Below are positions 29,459 through 39,212 of a DNA stretch of 64,000 bases, piece after piece. A program made the translations under genes and the position numbers. The DNA comes from an uncultured Erysipelotrichaceae bacterium (GTDB taxonomy: Bacteria > Bacillota_I > Bacilli_A > Erysipelotrichales > Erysipelotrichaceae): contig CAIFEQ010000004.1 of NCBI GenBank assembly GCA_903789495.1, forward strand, positions 1-64,000, written 5' to 3'. The stretch's first letter is position 1, and every line of letters starts with the position of its first letter. Under the pieces are notes generated by a model. It did no database searches. It worked only from the letters and a program-made list of their open reading frames with translations, and was not told the origin of the DNA.

Positions 29459-30196
29459 TCATTTTTCGGCAACGTTTCCGCCGGTCGTATAGATGGTCAG
29501 CGCAAGCATGCCGATGCCCAGAAGAACCCAGGGCAGCGCGGCCGTCCAGAAATCCCGGAACGCCCCGCCGGCAAGATAAGCGGCAATCAGGATGAGAAGA
29601 CTTACCACGGCGATCCCGGCACAGACCAGCAGACCCCGGATCGAGGGCGTCATATCCAGCTTCAGGTCATACTTTTTCAGGAGTCTGCGGAAGCCGGCCC
29701 CGCAGTAGGACAGGGTAAGGACATAGATCCCGGCCAGCACCAGCCAGGAAAGCAGTGACGCATGCAGGCCCTGTTCAAAACCAGTGGTGATGAGAGCGGG
29801 AATAATCAGAAAGATCAGCAGCAGGAAGAGGGCCAGATAGCGCTTCTGGAAGATCTTCTGAATCATGGCCAGCCGGGAAGCATCGTCGGTAAACAGTTCG
29901 TTCTCGGCCGCTGCCGCCTCCCGCGGTTTGGCAAAATAGTTCCAGCCCATGCCGGCATACAGGCATTCCCATCCGTAATCCTTCAGCAGGACTTCATAAT
30001 CCGGCCGGTTCTGCAGCGGAACATCGCTGTACTCCAGCCGCACCACCATATCGGCCGGTTCGGTCTGTTCAAAGGTATAAAGGCACTGGAAGCGGACCCG
30101 GACCAGTTTCCAGCCTTTCTTGAACATGTCCTGAAGCCACTGCTCTTCCGCTTCATAATCGGTGATGGTAAAGAATCTGAAGCATGTTCTGCTCAT
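29459..30196 (-). CDS. DUF2812 domain-containing membrane protein
   Basis: 'EEQWLQDMFKKGWKLVRVRFQCLYTFEQ', 'YGWECLYAGMGWNYFAKP'; 4-bp overlap with PadR gene. Confidence 0.75.
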   Translation of the reverse strand: MSRTCFRFFTITDYEAEEQWLQDMFKKGWKLVRVRFQCLYTFEQTEPADMVVRLEYSDVPLQNRPDYEVLLKDYGWECLYAGMGWNYFAKPREAAAAENELFTDDASRLAMIQKIFQKRYLALFLLLIFLIIPALITTGFEQGLHASLLSWLVLAGIYVLTLSYCGAGFRRLLKKYDLKLDMTPSIRGLLVCAGIAVVSLLILIAAYLAGGAFRDFWTAALPWVLLGIGMLALTIYTTGGNVAEK

Positions 30197-30513
30197 TTTC
30201 CGTCATCCTCCTCAACCACCTGATACAGGTGGCGGATCCGTTTCTTTTCCCGGTCCAGGACTTCCTGACCCAGCGGGGTGATCCGGTAGTACTTCCGTTT
30301 GTCTTCTTCCCGGGTAAAGGCAATCAGGCCGTCTTTCTCCATTTTGGCGATCGTCCCGTACATGGTCCCGGGACCGATGGTCAGATTTCCCGCGGTCAGT
30401 TCCTTCACCCGCTGCGTGATGCCGTAGCCATGGCGTTCCTGCTGCAGAGAAAGCAGGATGTAGAACGCGGACTCCGTCATCGGTACATATACCTTTTCAA
30501 TGTGTCTGTCCAT
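30193..30513 (-). CDS. PadR family transcriptional regulator
   Basis: 'ESAFYILLSLQQERHGYGITQRVKELTAGNLTIGPGTMYGTIAKMEKDGLI'. Confidence 0.92.
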   Translation of the reverse strand: MDRHIEKVYVPMTESAFYILLSLQQERHGYGITQRVKELTAGNLTIGPGTMYGTIAKMEKDGLIAFTREEDKRKYYRITPLGQEVLDREKKRIRHLYQVVEEDDGK

Positions 30514-30544
30514 AGGTTTTTTTGCTGCGAAGTATCGAACTTAG

Positions 30545-30565
30545 ATATATCGCAGCACGATATAT
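30545..30565. promoter_or_regulatory. Putative operator (inverted repeat) upstream of padR-DUF2812
   Basis: ATATATCG-cagca-CGATATAT perfect 8-bp arms, ~32 bp upstream of padR start. Confidence 0.55.
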
Positions 30566-30776
30566 TAATAACAGGATCGGGCAGGTATGTCAAGATCCTG
30601 CTGCAGAGAGCAGAACAGAAGGATCCCTGGCTGTTCACCTGATCGGAAGGCAGCACTGCGCCGGAGACCTGCCAGCATGCCTGATGTCATGATCCGCTGC
30701 CATATCCGGTTATATACCGCAGGCCGCCGGTCACAGGCAGCGTATTTTCCGCTATAGTAGGAACAGAGGTACGACC

Positions 30777-31373
30777 ATGTCAAAACTGACTGAGCAGGCC
30801 ATCCGCCAAGCCTTCCGGGACATGCTGGCAGACAGAAGCCTGGACACCATCACGGTTACCGAACTGGTGCACCGGTGCGGCATCAACCGCAAGACTTTTT
30901 ACCGTCATTACAGCAGTCTGGGGGCTCTGGCTTCCGCCCTGGCCTCAGAAGGCCTGATGCAGGCCATCGGCGAAGACTGCTATCCGGAAAACTGGCAGCG
31001 CGGCATGCTGCGGGCCTTTGCCTGGCTGAAGGAGAACCGCAAAGCCGTCGAAAACATCTACGCTTCGGTCTATTACGAAGAGGTCAGACGCAGCACGGCC
31101 ATTACCATTCATGCAGGTCTGGAAAAGAATCTGACCCGGGCCCTGGAAATCTACCGGGAGAACACCGGCCGGGATCTGGTGCTGAAACCGGATGATACGG
31201 ATCTGGTTCTGCGTTACTTTACGACCACGGTACAGGCCTTTCTGGAGGAGTACATTGCCCTGGATATGCGTTATGCACCGGCTTCGTATGTGGGACGCAT
31301 GGAACTGCTGATCTTCAATGAGATGTACCCGATCTTTGACCGCTTCTATGCGTATTATCAGAAACAGAAATGA
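30777..31373 (+). CDS. TetR/AcrR family transcriptional regulator
   Basis: 'ITVTELVHRCGINRKTFYRHYSSLGAL' HTH. Confidence 0.88.
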   Translation: MSKLTEQAIRQAFRDMLADRSLDTITVTELVHRCGINRKTFYRHYSSLGALASALASEGLMQAIGEDCYPENWQRGMLRAFAWLKENRKAVENIYASVYYEEVRRSTAITIHAGLEKNLTRALEIYRENTGRDLVLKPDDTDLVLRYFTTTVQAFLEEYIALDMRYAPASYVGRMELLIFNEMYPIFDRFYAYYQKQK

Positions 31374-31374
31374 C

Positions 31375-31399
31375 GAACCGCCGTGTGAGCGGTTTTTTC
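31375..31399 (+). terminator. Rho-independent terminator
   Basis: AACCGCCGTGTGAGCGGTTTTTTC. Confidence 0.75.
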
Positions 31400-31463
31400 G
31401 ATACCCGGAGAAGAAGAAAAAGCAGATCGGCTGAGATCTGCTTTGATGATCTTCGCCGGAAGA

Positions 31464-32234
31464 TCAGTTCATGACCTGCCCGCCGTTGCAGAGAATGTCC
31501 TGCCCGTTGATGCCGCTGGCCTCATCCGAAGCCAGGAAAGCGACCATGTCGGCAATCTCTTCCACTGGCTGGAACCGGCCCAGGGGCTGACTCTTTTTCT
31601 GGTACTCCCGCACCGCTTCGACCGGGACGTTCATGATCTTTGCGGTCTGCTGGGCAATACGATCCTGCATTGGCGTCAGGATAGTGCCGGGGCAGTAGGC
31701 ATTGACCGTGATATGGTACCTGGCCAGGGCCTGGGACATGGCCTGGGTCATGCCCCGGATGGACCACTTGGTGGTCGTGTATTCAAAGGTGACCGGGGTT
31801 TCCCGGAAGCCGGATTGACTGCAGGCGTTGATGATCCTGCCGCCCCAGGGCTGATTCTTCATGATGGCCACGGCTTCCTTTGCATTGAGGAACATCGAGA
31901 CCACATTGATGTTGTAGGTATTGATCATGTTCCGAACCGAAACCATCTCCATGGTGCGGATGGGGCAGATACCGGCATTGTTGACCAGGACATCCAGCCG
32001 GCCATAATGTTCCTGGATCTGCTGATACATGGCATGAACCTGGTTTTCGTCCGAGACATCCGCTGCCACAGCCAGACAGTCTACGCCGAGGGCCCGGACT
32101 TCTGCGGTGGTTTCTTCCGGGGCTTTGAGATCGTTGACGGCCAGATCATAGCCGTCCCTGGCCAGCCGTAAGGCGATGGCCTTGCCGATGCCGGCTCCGG
32201 CACCGGTGACTAATGCGACTTTCTTTGTATTCAT
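31464..32234 (-). CDS. SDR family oxidoreductase (canonical)
   Basis: 'ALVTGAGAGIGKAIALRL', 'VLVNNAGICP', catalytic 'YTTTK'. Confidence 0.9.
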   Translation of the reverse strand: MNTKKVALVTGAGAGIGKAIALRLARDGYDLAVNDLKAPEETTAEVRALGVDCLAVAADVSDENQVHAMYQQIQEHYGRLDVLVNNAGICPIRTMEMVSVRNMINTYNINVVSMFLNAKEAVAIMKNQPWGGRIINACSQSGFRETPVTFEYTTTKWSIRGMTQAMSQALARYHITVNAYCPGTILTPMQDRIAQQTAKIMNVPVEAVREYQKKSQPLGRFQPVEEIADMVAFLASDEASGINGQDILCNGGQVMN

Positions 32235-32244
32235 GCTGTCCTCC

Positions 32245-32892
32245 TCAGTCGGTATAGCGGCCATGGTTGACCATGACGTTCTGACCGGTGATATTCTGAT
32301 TGACATCTGAGCCAAGATAGAAGGCAACATTTGCGGCCTCTTCGTCACTGGCCTGGGGACCGACACAGCAGGCATTGACCTTGATGTCCTGCCCGGCCAG
32401 CTGACTGGCCATGGCCCGGGTTGTACCGCGCAGGGCCCAGGACACCGTGGAAGACAGGAATTCCTGCGGGTCGGTGGTGAAGGCATTGTCTCTGGACATG
32501 TTCACGATGTGGCCGCCCTTGTTCTGTTCCTTCAGGATTTTAACCACGGCATTGGAAACATTCAGTACGGGGATGATGCAGGACGCAAAGGCCTGACGCA
32601 GGCTGTCCGGGGCTGTTTCCTCGAAACCTCCGGAAGGGAAGTCTGCGGTGTTGTTGACGAGAACATCCACGGTACCGCTGGCAGCCAGGGCTGCTGTGAC
32701 GGTCTGGGCTGCCCCGTCTTCCTGCTGCAGATCGCCGGCGGCGTATGCCACGTCCAGCTCTTCTGCCAGCTCCTGCAGCGCTGCTTCGTCACGGTCCAGC
32801 AGGACGACCGTATACCCCTTGGCTTTGAATCTGCCGGCTATGGCTCTGCCATAGCGGTTCAGGGCACCGGTCAGAAACACGGTCTGTGTCAT
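32245..32892 (-). CDS. Degenerate SDR-like protein
   Basis: SDR fold blocks 'VFLTGALNRYGRAIAGRF', 'VLVNNTADFPSGG', 'FLSSTVSWALRGTTRAMASQLA' but lacks YxxxK and TGxxxGxG. Confidence 0.75.
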   Translation of the reverse strand: MTQTVFLTGALNRYGRAIAGRFKAKGYTVVLLDRDEAALQELAEELDVAYAAGDLQQEDGAAQTVTAALAASGTVDVLVNNTADFPSGGFEETAPDSLRQAFASCIIPVLNVSNAVVKILKEQNKGGHIVNMSRDNAFTTDPQEFLSSTVSWALRGTTRAMASQLAGQDIKVNACCVGPQASDEEAANVAFYLGSDVNQNITGQNVMVNHGRYTD

Positions 32893-33018
32893 CTTGAGTT
32901 CCTCCTTGATATTTCCCTCACAAAATAAGGGAGAGCAGGGATCAGAACAATTCCCAGAAAGCCATCGTGTACCGCTTTGGGTACAGAAAGATTGTTCTGG
33001 GGCAGAAGAGGGAGGTAT

Positions 33019-33052
33019 GAAAAAGCTCAGAGCCATCTTCTGAACTCTGAGC
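33019..33052 (-). terminator. Terminator downstream of oppA (minus strand)
   Basis: minus strand GCTCAGAG...CTCTGAGCTTTTTC. Confidence 0.7.
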
Positions 33053-33092
33053 GGTTCCGGTTATGGCCGGAATAACGGGACAAGGATCCTTC

Positions 33093-34781
33093 TTATTCGG
33101 ATTTGATGACGTGCTTGAAGGAGTCCACACCAGCCGCGTGGAATTCAATGCCGGTGACGTTCGGGTTGATCATCAGCGTCTTGCCGATCTGGAAGATCGG
33201 CACAGCGCAGGGATCCTCGACCACCAGGATGCGCTCCGCATCGATGTAGTCCTGCCATCTCTTTTCCAGATCATTGGCATCTTCCCCATAGTCTGCCGCA
33301 TAAAGCAGCCGGTTGAACTCTTCATTGTTGTAGGAACCGGAGGCCGTATGGTTCTCATAGTTGATATAGACATCCAGCGTGGACTGCGGATCCGGATAGT
33401 CCGGCGCCCAGCGGGTCAGACAGATCTGATAATCCATCTGCCCCTGCAGCTGCGCCCGGGTCTTCTTCGGCACCCGCTTCAGGGTGACCGTCATGCCCAG
33501 GGATTCCAGATTGTACTGGACATACTCACCGACAATCTTGGAGGTATCATCATCGGCCATCATGATTTCCAGCGAGACATCATGGCCGAGTTCTTCTCTG
33601 GCCTTGTCATAGTATTCCTGCGCTTTCTCAGGATCATATTCGGTCAGCTGCCCGGCATCATCCCGGAAGTCGTTGCCGTCCGGGCCGGTGGAGACACCCA
33701 TGGCCACGAAGCCCGCAGCCGGAATGGAACCGTCCTTCAGGACGTTATTGGCAATGGTTTCCCGGTCAATGGCATAGCTGATGGCCTTGCGGAGGTTGAG
33801 GTTCTGCATGTCCGTGTTTTCCGGCCGGACCTTGGTCGACACACAAAGGGCCAGATACCAGACAAAGCTGTCCTGGCGGGAGGTGAAGCCCGGTTCGTTC
33901 TTGTACTGCTCAACCTGGTCGCCGACGACCTTGACGACATCAATATTGCCGGCCAGGTATTCCATCATGGCCGTCTGGGAATCCTGCAGATAGCGGAAGA
34001 CAATCTTATCCACATACGGTTCCATTTCATCCGCCTTGAAGTAATACGGGTTCTTCTCAAAGACGTACTGGGAACCGACAGTGTATTCAGTCATCTGGTA
34101 AGGCCCGCAGAACAGCAGGTTGTCCACATTCAGGGCATACTGGTCGCCGCAGGATTCATAGAACGCCTGGTTCAGCGGAAAGAAGGAAGGGAAGGAAGTC
34201 AGGGAAAGGAAGAAGCCGCAGGGCATCTCCAGATCCACTTCGAAGGTTCTGTCATCCACTGCCTTGACGCCCAGCTGATCCAGACTCATTTCCCCGCTGT
34301 GGACTGCCGCGGCATTCTTCACGTGCATGGCATCCAGCAGGAAGGCATAGGCTGATGCCGTTTCCGGATCATCCAGACGCTGCCAGCCGAAGACGAAGTC
34401 ACTGGCGGTCACCGGCTCGCCATTGGACCACCTGGCGTCGGCAAGATGGAAGGTATAGGTCAGGCCATCCTCGCTGATGTCCCAGCTTTCGGCCAGTTCC
34501 GGCAGGATGTTCCCGTCCGCATCGACATCGGTCAGACCGACATTGCAGATGTTATGGACAATAAAGGTCGTGCCATCGGTATTTTCTTCGTAATCCATGT
34601 TGTAGATGTCCGTATCCAGCGCTACGGTCAGCGTCGTGGGTTCAGATGCGGAAGTCTGTTCCTGCGAAGATGAAGATGAAACCGTTGAAACGGATGCGGC
34701 GCTGCCGGTACTGTCTGCAGCACAGCCGGTCAGCAGACAGACGGCCGCAGTGAAAGCCAGCAGTTTTTTCAGCTCATGCAT
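33093..34781 (-). CDS. oppA: Oligopeptide ABC transporter substrate-binding protein
   Basis: Lipoprotein signal 'LLAFTAAVCLLTGCAAD'; SBP family 5 blocks 'LAESWDISEDGLTYTFHLADARWSNGEPVTASDFVFGWQRL'. Confidence 0.92.
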   Translation of the reverse strand: MHELKKLLAFTAAVCLLTGCAADSTGSAASVSTVSSSSSQEQTSASEPTTLTVALDTDIYNMDYEENTDGTTFIVHNICNVGLTDVDADGNILPELAESWDISEDGLTYTFHLADARWSNGEPVTASDFVFGWQRLDDPETASAYAFLLDAMHVKNAAAVHSGEMSLDQLGVKAVDDRTFEVDLEMPCGFFLSLTSFPSFFPLNQAFYESCGDQYALNVDNLLFCGPYQMTEYTVGSQYVFEKNPYYFKADEMEPYVDKIVFRYLQDSQTAMMEYLAGNIDVVKVVGDQVEQYKNEPGFTSRQDSFVWYLALCVSTKVRPENTDMQNLNLRKAISYAIDRETIANNVLKDGSIPAAGFVAMGVSTGPDGNDFRDDAGQLTEYDPEKAQEYYDKAREELGHDVSLEIMMADDDTSKIVGEYVQYNLESLGMTVTLKRVPKKTRAQLQGQMDYQICLTRWAPDYPDPQSTLDVYINYENHTASGSYNNEEFNRLLYAADYGEDANDLEKRWQDYIDAERILVVEDPCAVPIFQIGKTLMINPNVTGIEFHAAGVDSFKHVIKSE

Positions 34782-34874
34782 GTTTTCCTTCTTCTCCCTC
34801 TTTTTTCTTCTTTGAACAGCAGATGCAGACGATGGACGGATGGACGTGAAACGAAAGACCAGGCGGATGAGCAT

Positions 34875-35831
34875 TCAGATCTGCTCTGGCGGAATACTGC
34901 TCCACTTCCTGTATTCTTCATCCGTGGCCAGTACATAGTGCGTACGGGTCAGGTAATGAAGCGTGCCCTTGTCATAGTCGATGCCTTCCGCTTCCCGGTC
35001 ATAGACCAGGGCGCGCCGTTTCTTCTCCACGATGGGATTGGCATGCGGAATGGCGGACAGCAGGGAACGGGTATAGGGATGCACGGGATGATCAAAGATC
35101 TCTTCGGTCGTGCCGCTTTCCAGCATGTGTCCCATATGCATGACGCCGACCCGGTCGGATATGTAGCGCACCATCGCCAGATCGTGGGCAATGAAGAGAT
35201 AGGTGATGCCCATCTGTTCCTGCAGATCCTTCATCAGATTCACGACCTGGGCCTGGATGGACACATCCAGCGAAGAGATCGGTTCATCCGCAATGACGAG
35301 TTTCGGATGCATGATCAGGGCCCGGGCAATGCCGATGCGCTGCCGCTGGCCGCCGGAGAACTGCTGAGGATAGCGGGAGGCCTGTTCCTGCGAAAGACCG
35401 ACTCGGTCCAGCATGGCGTAAACCTGTTCTTCCAGATCCTGGCGGTTCTGACAGAGATGATGAATTTTCAGTCCCTCCCCGATGATTTCCCGGATCTTCT
35501 TGCGGGGATTCAGGGAAGCCATGGGATCCTGGAAGATCATCTGCATGTTGGTGCGCAGATAGTGCTCATCTTCTCTGGAAAGAGGACCGGAGAGGTCGTG
35601 ACCGTCAAAGAGAATCTTTCCCGCTGTCGGCTGATACAGCCGGATGATGGCCCGGCCAGTCGTGGATTTGCCCGAACCGGATTCCCCGACCAGACCGAAG
35701 GTTTCGCCCCGGTAGATCTCGAAGCTGATGTTGTCTACCGCTTTGACCGTGTAGGTCCGGGACACGCGGAAGTACTGTTTCAGATGCTCCACCCGCAGAA
35801 GGGGTTCTTCTTCGTAGTGCACCGTGCTCAT
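34875..35831 (-). CDS. oppF: Oligopeptide ABC transporter ATP-binding protein (OppF)
   Basis: Walker A 'GESGSGKST', signature 'FSGGQRQRIGIARAL', 'LVIADEPISSLDVSIQAQ'. Confidence 0.93.
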   Translation of the reverse strand: MSTVHYEEEPLLRVEHLKQYFRVSRTYTVKAVDNISFEIYRGETFGLVGESGSGKSTTGRAIIRLYQPTAGKILFDGHDLSGPLSREDEHYLRTNMQMIFQDPMASLNPRKKIREIIGEGLKIHHLCQNRQDLEEQVYAMLDRVGLSQEQASRYPQQFSGGQRQRIGIARALIMHPKLVIADEPISSLDVSIQAQVVNLMKDLQEQMGITYLFIAHDLAMVRYISDRVGVMHMGHMLESGTTEEIFDHPVHPYTRSLLSAIPHANPIVEKKRRALVYDREAEGIDYDKGTLHYLTRTHYVLATDEEYRKWSSIPPEQI

Positions 35832-36922
35832 TTCAGACCGGCCTCCTTCTTCATCCGGGCAATGCGTTCCCGCAGTTCCGGCGGCATTTCCACCTGGGGT
35901 GCCCGGGGATCACAGAGCCAGGAGGCGACCCGGTGATGGCCGCCGACGTTGTACATCGGGGGCTGTTCGCGGTAGTCGATGTTCAGGGCAAAGCGGTTGC
36001 GGGGCGCGAAGGCATCGCCCTGAATGGGCAGGATCAGATTGGGCGGCGTGCCGGGAATGGCATAGAGACGGCGGGAATCGGTATGGAGATCCGGCATCGA
36101 GGCCAGCAGGCCCCAGGTATAGGGGTGCCGGGGATCATAAAAGACCTCGTTGACCAGGCCTTTTTCGATGATTCTGCCGGCATACATGACGGCGACGTAG
36201 TCGGCGATCTTGGCGACGACGCTCAGGTCATGCGTGATGTAGATGATGGACATGCCCTTTTTCTTCTGCAGCTGCTGGATCAGTTCGAGAATGCGGGCCT
36301 GAATGGTCACGTCCAGGGCGGTCGTCGGCTCGTCGCAGATCAGCACATCCGGATCGCAGGCCAGAGCGATGGCAATGACCACCCGCTGACGCATGCCGCC
36401 GGAAAGCTGATGCGGATACTGGCCGAACCGTTTCGGCGGATTTTCAATACCGACTTCTTCCAGCAGTTCCAGCGTCCGCTGCTTCGCCTGGCTTCTGCTC
36501 AGGCGGTTATGGATCAGCATCGGTTCCATGATCTGTTTGCCGATAGGCATCGTGGGGTCCAGGGAGGTCATCGGATCCTGGAAGACCATGGCAATGTGCT
36601 GGCCGGAGAACCGCTCACGCACCGTGCGCTGCGGCAGACTGGTCAGCTCTGTGGTTTCCTTTTCGCCTTTGTCATTGACCCAGGTATAGAAGATGGAACC
36701 GGAATCAATCCGGCCGTTGGCAGCCAGGATGCCCATGACCGCCTTGACGGTCACCGACTTGCCGGAACCGGATTCCCCGACAATGGCGAGTGTTTCTCCC
36801 CGGTAGAGATCCAGCCGCACACCCCGCAGGGCGCGGACCCGGCCGTAGGCGGTATCGAAGGAGACCTGCAGATCCCGGATGCTCAGAATGCGGTCTTTGT
36901 TGTCGCGTTTTCCGTTATCCAT
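35828..36922 (-). CDS. oppD: Oligopeptide ABC transporter ATP-binding protein (OppD)
   Basis: Walker A 'GESGSGKSVT', 'LSGGMRQRVVIAIALACDPDVLICDEPTTALDVT'. Confidence 0.93.
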   Translation of the reverse strand: MDNGKRDNKDRILSIRDLQVSFDTAYGRVRALRGVRLDLYRGETLAIVGESGSGKSVTVKAVMGILAANGRIDSGSIFYTWVNDKGEKETTELTSLPQRTVRERFSGQHIAMVFQDPMTSLDPTMPIGKQIMEPMLIHNRLSRSQAKQRTLELLEEVGIENPPKRFGQYPHQLSGGMRQRVVIAIALACDPDVLICDEPTTALDVTIQARILELIQQLQKKKGMSIIYITHDLSVVAKIADYVAVMYAGRIIEKGLVNEVFYDPRHPYTWGLLASMPDLHTDSRRLYAIPGTPPNLILPIQGDAFAPRNRFALNIDYREQPPMYNVGGHHRVASWLCDPRAPQVEMPPELRERIARMKKEAGLK

Positions 36923-36931
36923 AGGCCTGCC

Positions 36932-37930
36932 TCAGTGGCGCTGGCTGGGATCAAAGGCATCCCGCAGCCCGTCTGCCATCAGATTGAAACTCAGAACCAG
37001 CGCAACCAGAATCACAATCGGGAAGAAGATCTGGTAGGGATAGATGGTAAAGGACTTGTAGCCATCCGAGATCAGTGTGCCCAGAGAGGCCATCGGGGCC
37101 TGCACCCCGATGCCGATGAAGGACAGGAAGGCTTCCGAGAAGATGGCCCCGGGGATGGAGAACATGGACATCACGATCACCTGTCCGAACATGTTCGGCA
37201 TGATTTCCCGGAAAATGATGGCGCGGTTCTTTTCCCCCAGCGTGCGGGAGGCAAGCACATACTCGCTTTCCTTCAGCTTGAGCATTTCTGCCCGGGCGAT
37301 TCTGGCCATGCCGATCCAGCCGGTGATCATCAGGGCAAAGATGATGCTGATGAGGCCAGGCGGCAGAACCAGCTGCAGCAGGGTCACGACAACCAGGTTC
37401 GGAATGCCGCTGAGAATCTCGATGATCCGCTGCATGACCATGTCCACCCGGCCGCCGAAATAGCCGGAAATCAGGCCATAGGAAAGGCCGATGAAGAGAT
37501 CAAAAAAGACAGCCGTAAAGGCAACCAGCAGGGAAATGCGCGTACCTTCCCAGACCCGGGTGAAGAGGTCCCGGCCCTGGACATCTGTGCCGAACCAGAA
37601 GGCCACGTCGTCAAATCCCTTTTCCGCATAGACATCATGTCCGTTCAGCATGCCGTTGAAGCCCAGCCATTCCAGTCCCTTGATTTTAGGCGGCAGGTCC
37701 TGGTACTGAATCTGGATCTCACGGTAGGTATGGCCGGAGATCATGGGGCCGATGATGGCGAAAAAGACAATGACGCAGATGATGACCATTCCCGTCACGG
37801 CCCCTTTGTTTTTCCGGAAGTTCAGCCAGACATCCTGCAGGGAGGATCCTGGCGCATAGGTTCTGTCGCGCTGCTGTTCCGATCTGCCGGCAAAACAGAA
37901 ATCATCCTGCCGCGCTGCCGTTACGCTCAT
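36932..37930 (-). CDS. oppC: Oligopeptide ABC transporter permease (OppC)
   Basis: 'LFTRVWEGTRISLLVAFTAV', 'PNMFGQVIVMSMFSIPGAIFSEAFLSFIGIGVQAPMASLG'. Confidence 0.92.
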   Translation of the reverse strand: MSVTAARQDDFCFAGRSEQQRDRTYAPGSSLQDVWLNFRKNKGAVTGMVIICVIVFFAIIGPMISGHTYREIQIQYQDLPPKIKGLEWLGFNGMLNGHDVYAEKGFDDVAFWFGTDVQGRDLFTRVWEGTRISLLVAFTAVFFDLFIGLSYGLISGYFGGRVDMVMQRIIEILSGIPNLVVVTLLQLVLPPGLISIIFALMITGWIGMARIARAEMLKLKESEYVLASRTLGEKNRAIIFREIMPNMFGQVIVMSMFSIPGAIFSEAFLSFIGIGVQAPMASLGTLISDGYKSFTIYPYQIFFPIVILVALVLSFNLMADGLRDAFDPSQRH

Positions 37931-37931
37931 C

Positions 37932-38867
37932 TCAGGCATCCTCTCCGGCAACCCGGATCCGCGGATCGATGATGCCGTACAGAATATCAATCACGAGCAT
38001 GGCAAAGATATACAGGGCAGAATAGACGAAGGCACAGGAGATGACGACATTGTAGTCATTGCTCTGGATGGCGGTCGTCGTGATCATCCCGATGCCGGGA
38101 ATGCCGAAGACCTTTTCCACCACCATGGATCCGGTCAGCAGGCCGACCAGCATCGGTCCCATGATCGTAATGATGGGAATCAGCGTATTGCGCAGGACGT
38201 GCTTCAGGACGACCTGCCGCTGCGGCACCCCCTTGGCCTGCACCAGCTGGATGTAGTCGGAATTCATGACATCGATCATTTCCGAACGGGTGAAGCGTGA
38301 GATGTTAGCCATCGGTCCCAGTCCCAGCGATAACACCGGCAGGATCAGAGAGGCAAACTGATTCTCTGCATCATATATGATCGGCGTCCAGCGCAGCCGG
38401 AAACCGACATAATAGGCCAGCAGAAGCTCCAGGACGTAGGACGGAACGGAAACGCCCAGAATGGCGACGACCGAGCACAGGCTATCCACCCAGGTGTTGT
38501 GATGCAGGGCTGCCGCAATGCCCAGCCCGAGACCGGCCAGCGAACCGATGAGCATGGCCAGAGCCCCGATCTTCACCGACAGCTTCAGCGGCTCGCGGAT
38601 CAGCTCCGCAACCGGCCGGTTGACGCTCAGCGCATAGGAAATGCCCAGATCTCCCCTGAACATATTGCTCAGATACGTAAAGAAACGGACGAAGAACGGC
38701 TTGTCCAGACCGTATTTGGCATAAAGCAGTGCTTTCTGCGCTTCCGTCAGCTTGTCATCATTGAACGGCGAGCCCGGCATGAAGTTCAGCATCAGAAACA
38801 GCAGAAACAGGATCACAAACAGGGTGACCAGGGCAATCAGGACCCGCTTCAGAATATACTTGGACAC
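37932..38867 (-). CDS. oppB: Oligopeptide ABC transporter permease (OppB); GTG start assumed
   Basis: 'YILKRVLIALVTLFVILFLLFLMLNFMPGSPF', 'RFTRSEMIDVMNSDYIQLVQAKGVPQRQVVLKHVLRNTLIPI'. Confidence 0.9.
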   Translation of the reverse strand: MSKYILKRVLIALVTLFVILFLLFLMLNFMPGSPFNDDKLTEAQKALLYAKYGLDKPFFVRFFTYLSNMFRGDLGISYALSVNRPVAELIREPLKLSVKIGALAMLIGSLAGLGLGIAAALHHNTWVDSLCSVVAILGVSVPSYVLELLLAYYVGFRLRWTPIIYDAENQFASLILPVLSLGLGPMANISRFTRSEMIDVMNSDYIQLVQAKGVPQRQVVLKHVLRNTLIPIITIMGPMLVGLLTGSMVVEKVFGIPGIGMITTTAIQSNDYNVVISCAFVYSALYIFAMLVIDILYGIIDPRIRVAGEDA

Positions 38868-39212
38868 TTTGACATAATTCCCCCTCTCCTGTCGGGCTGC
38901 CAGAGCAGAGGCATTCTGAATCCGGCAGAGACCCCGCTTTTTCAAAACCCGATTTTAGCCGGGCAAGTTTAAATCACGAAAAATCTTCTGTTAAAATCTC
39001 AGAAAACCGGGCAGAAAAAATTTCTTTTGCAGGAAAATTTATGAAATCATAATCTGCATTTAATGAAGCAGCATGCAGGAATGTGTACTGAAAGATATTG
39101 ATATACATGCATATATACAACACAGATATAACAGAAAATTATCAGCAAGTTCATGTGACGCTGTTAGACTGGTCGTGATGTGCGGCGGATGGTTCCGCGC
39201 TGACAGGCATGC

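Noticed and set aside
39050-39130. AT-rich stretch (gatattgatatacatgcatatatacaacacagatata) as a repeat or replication element
   Set aside because: Only imperfect short palindromes, no iterons or DnaA-box set; likely ordinary promoter DNA for the MFS gene.
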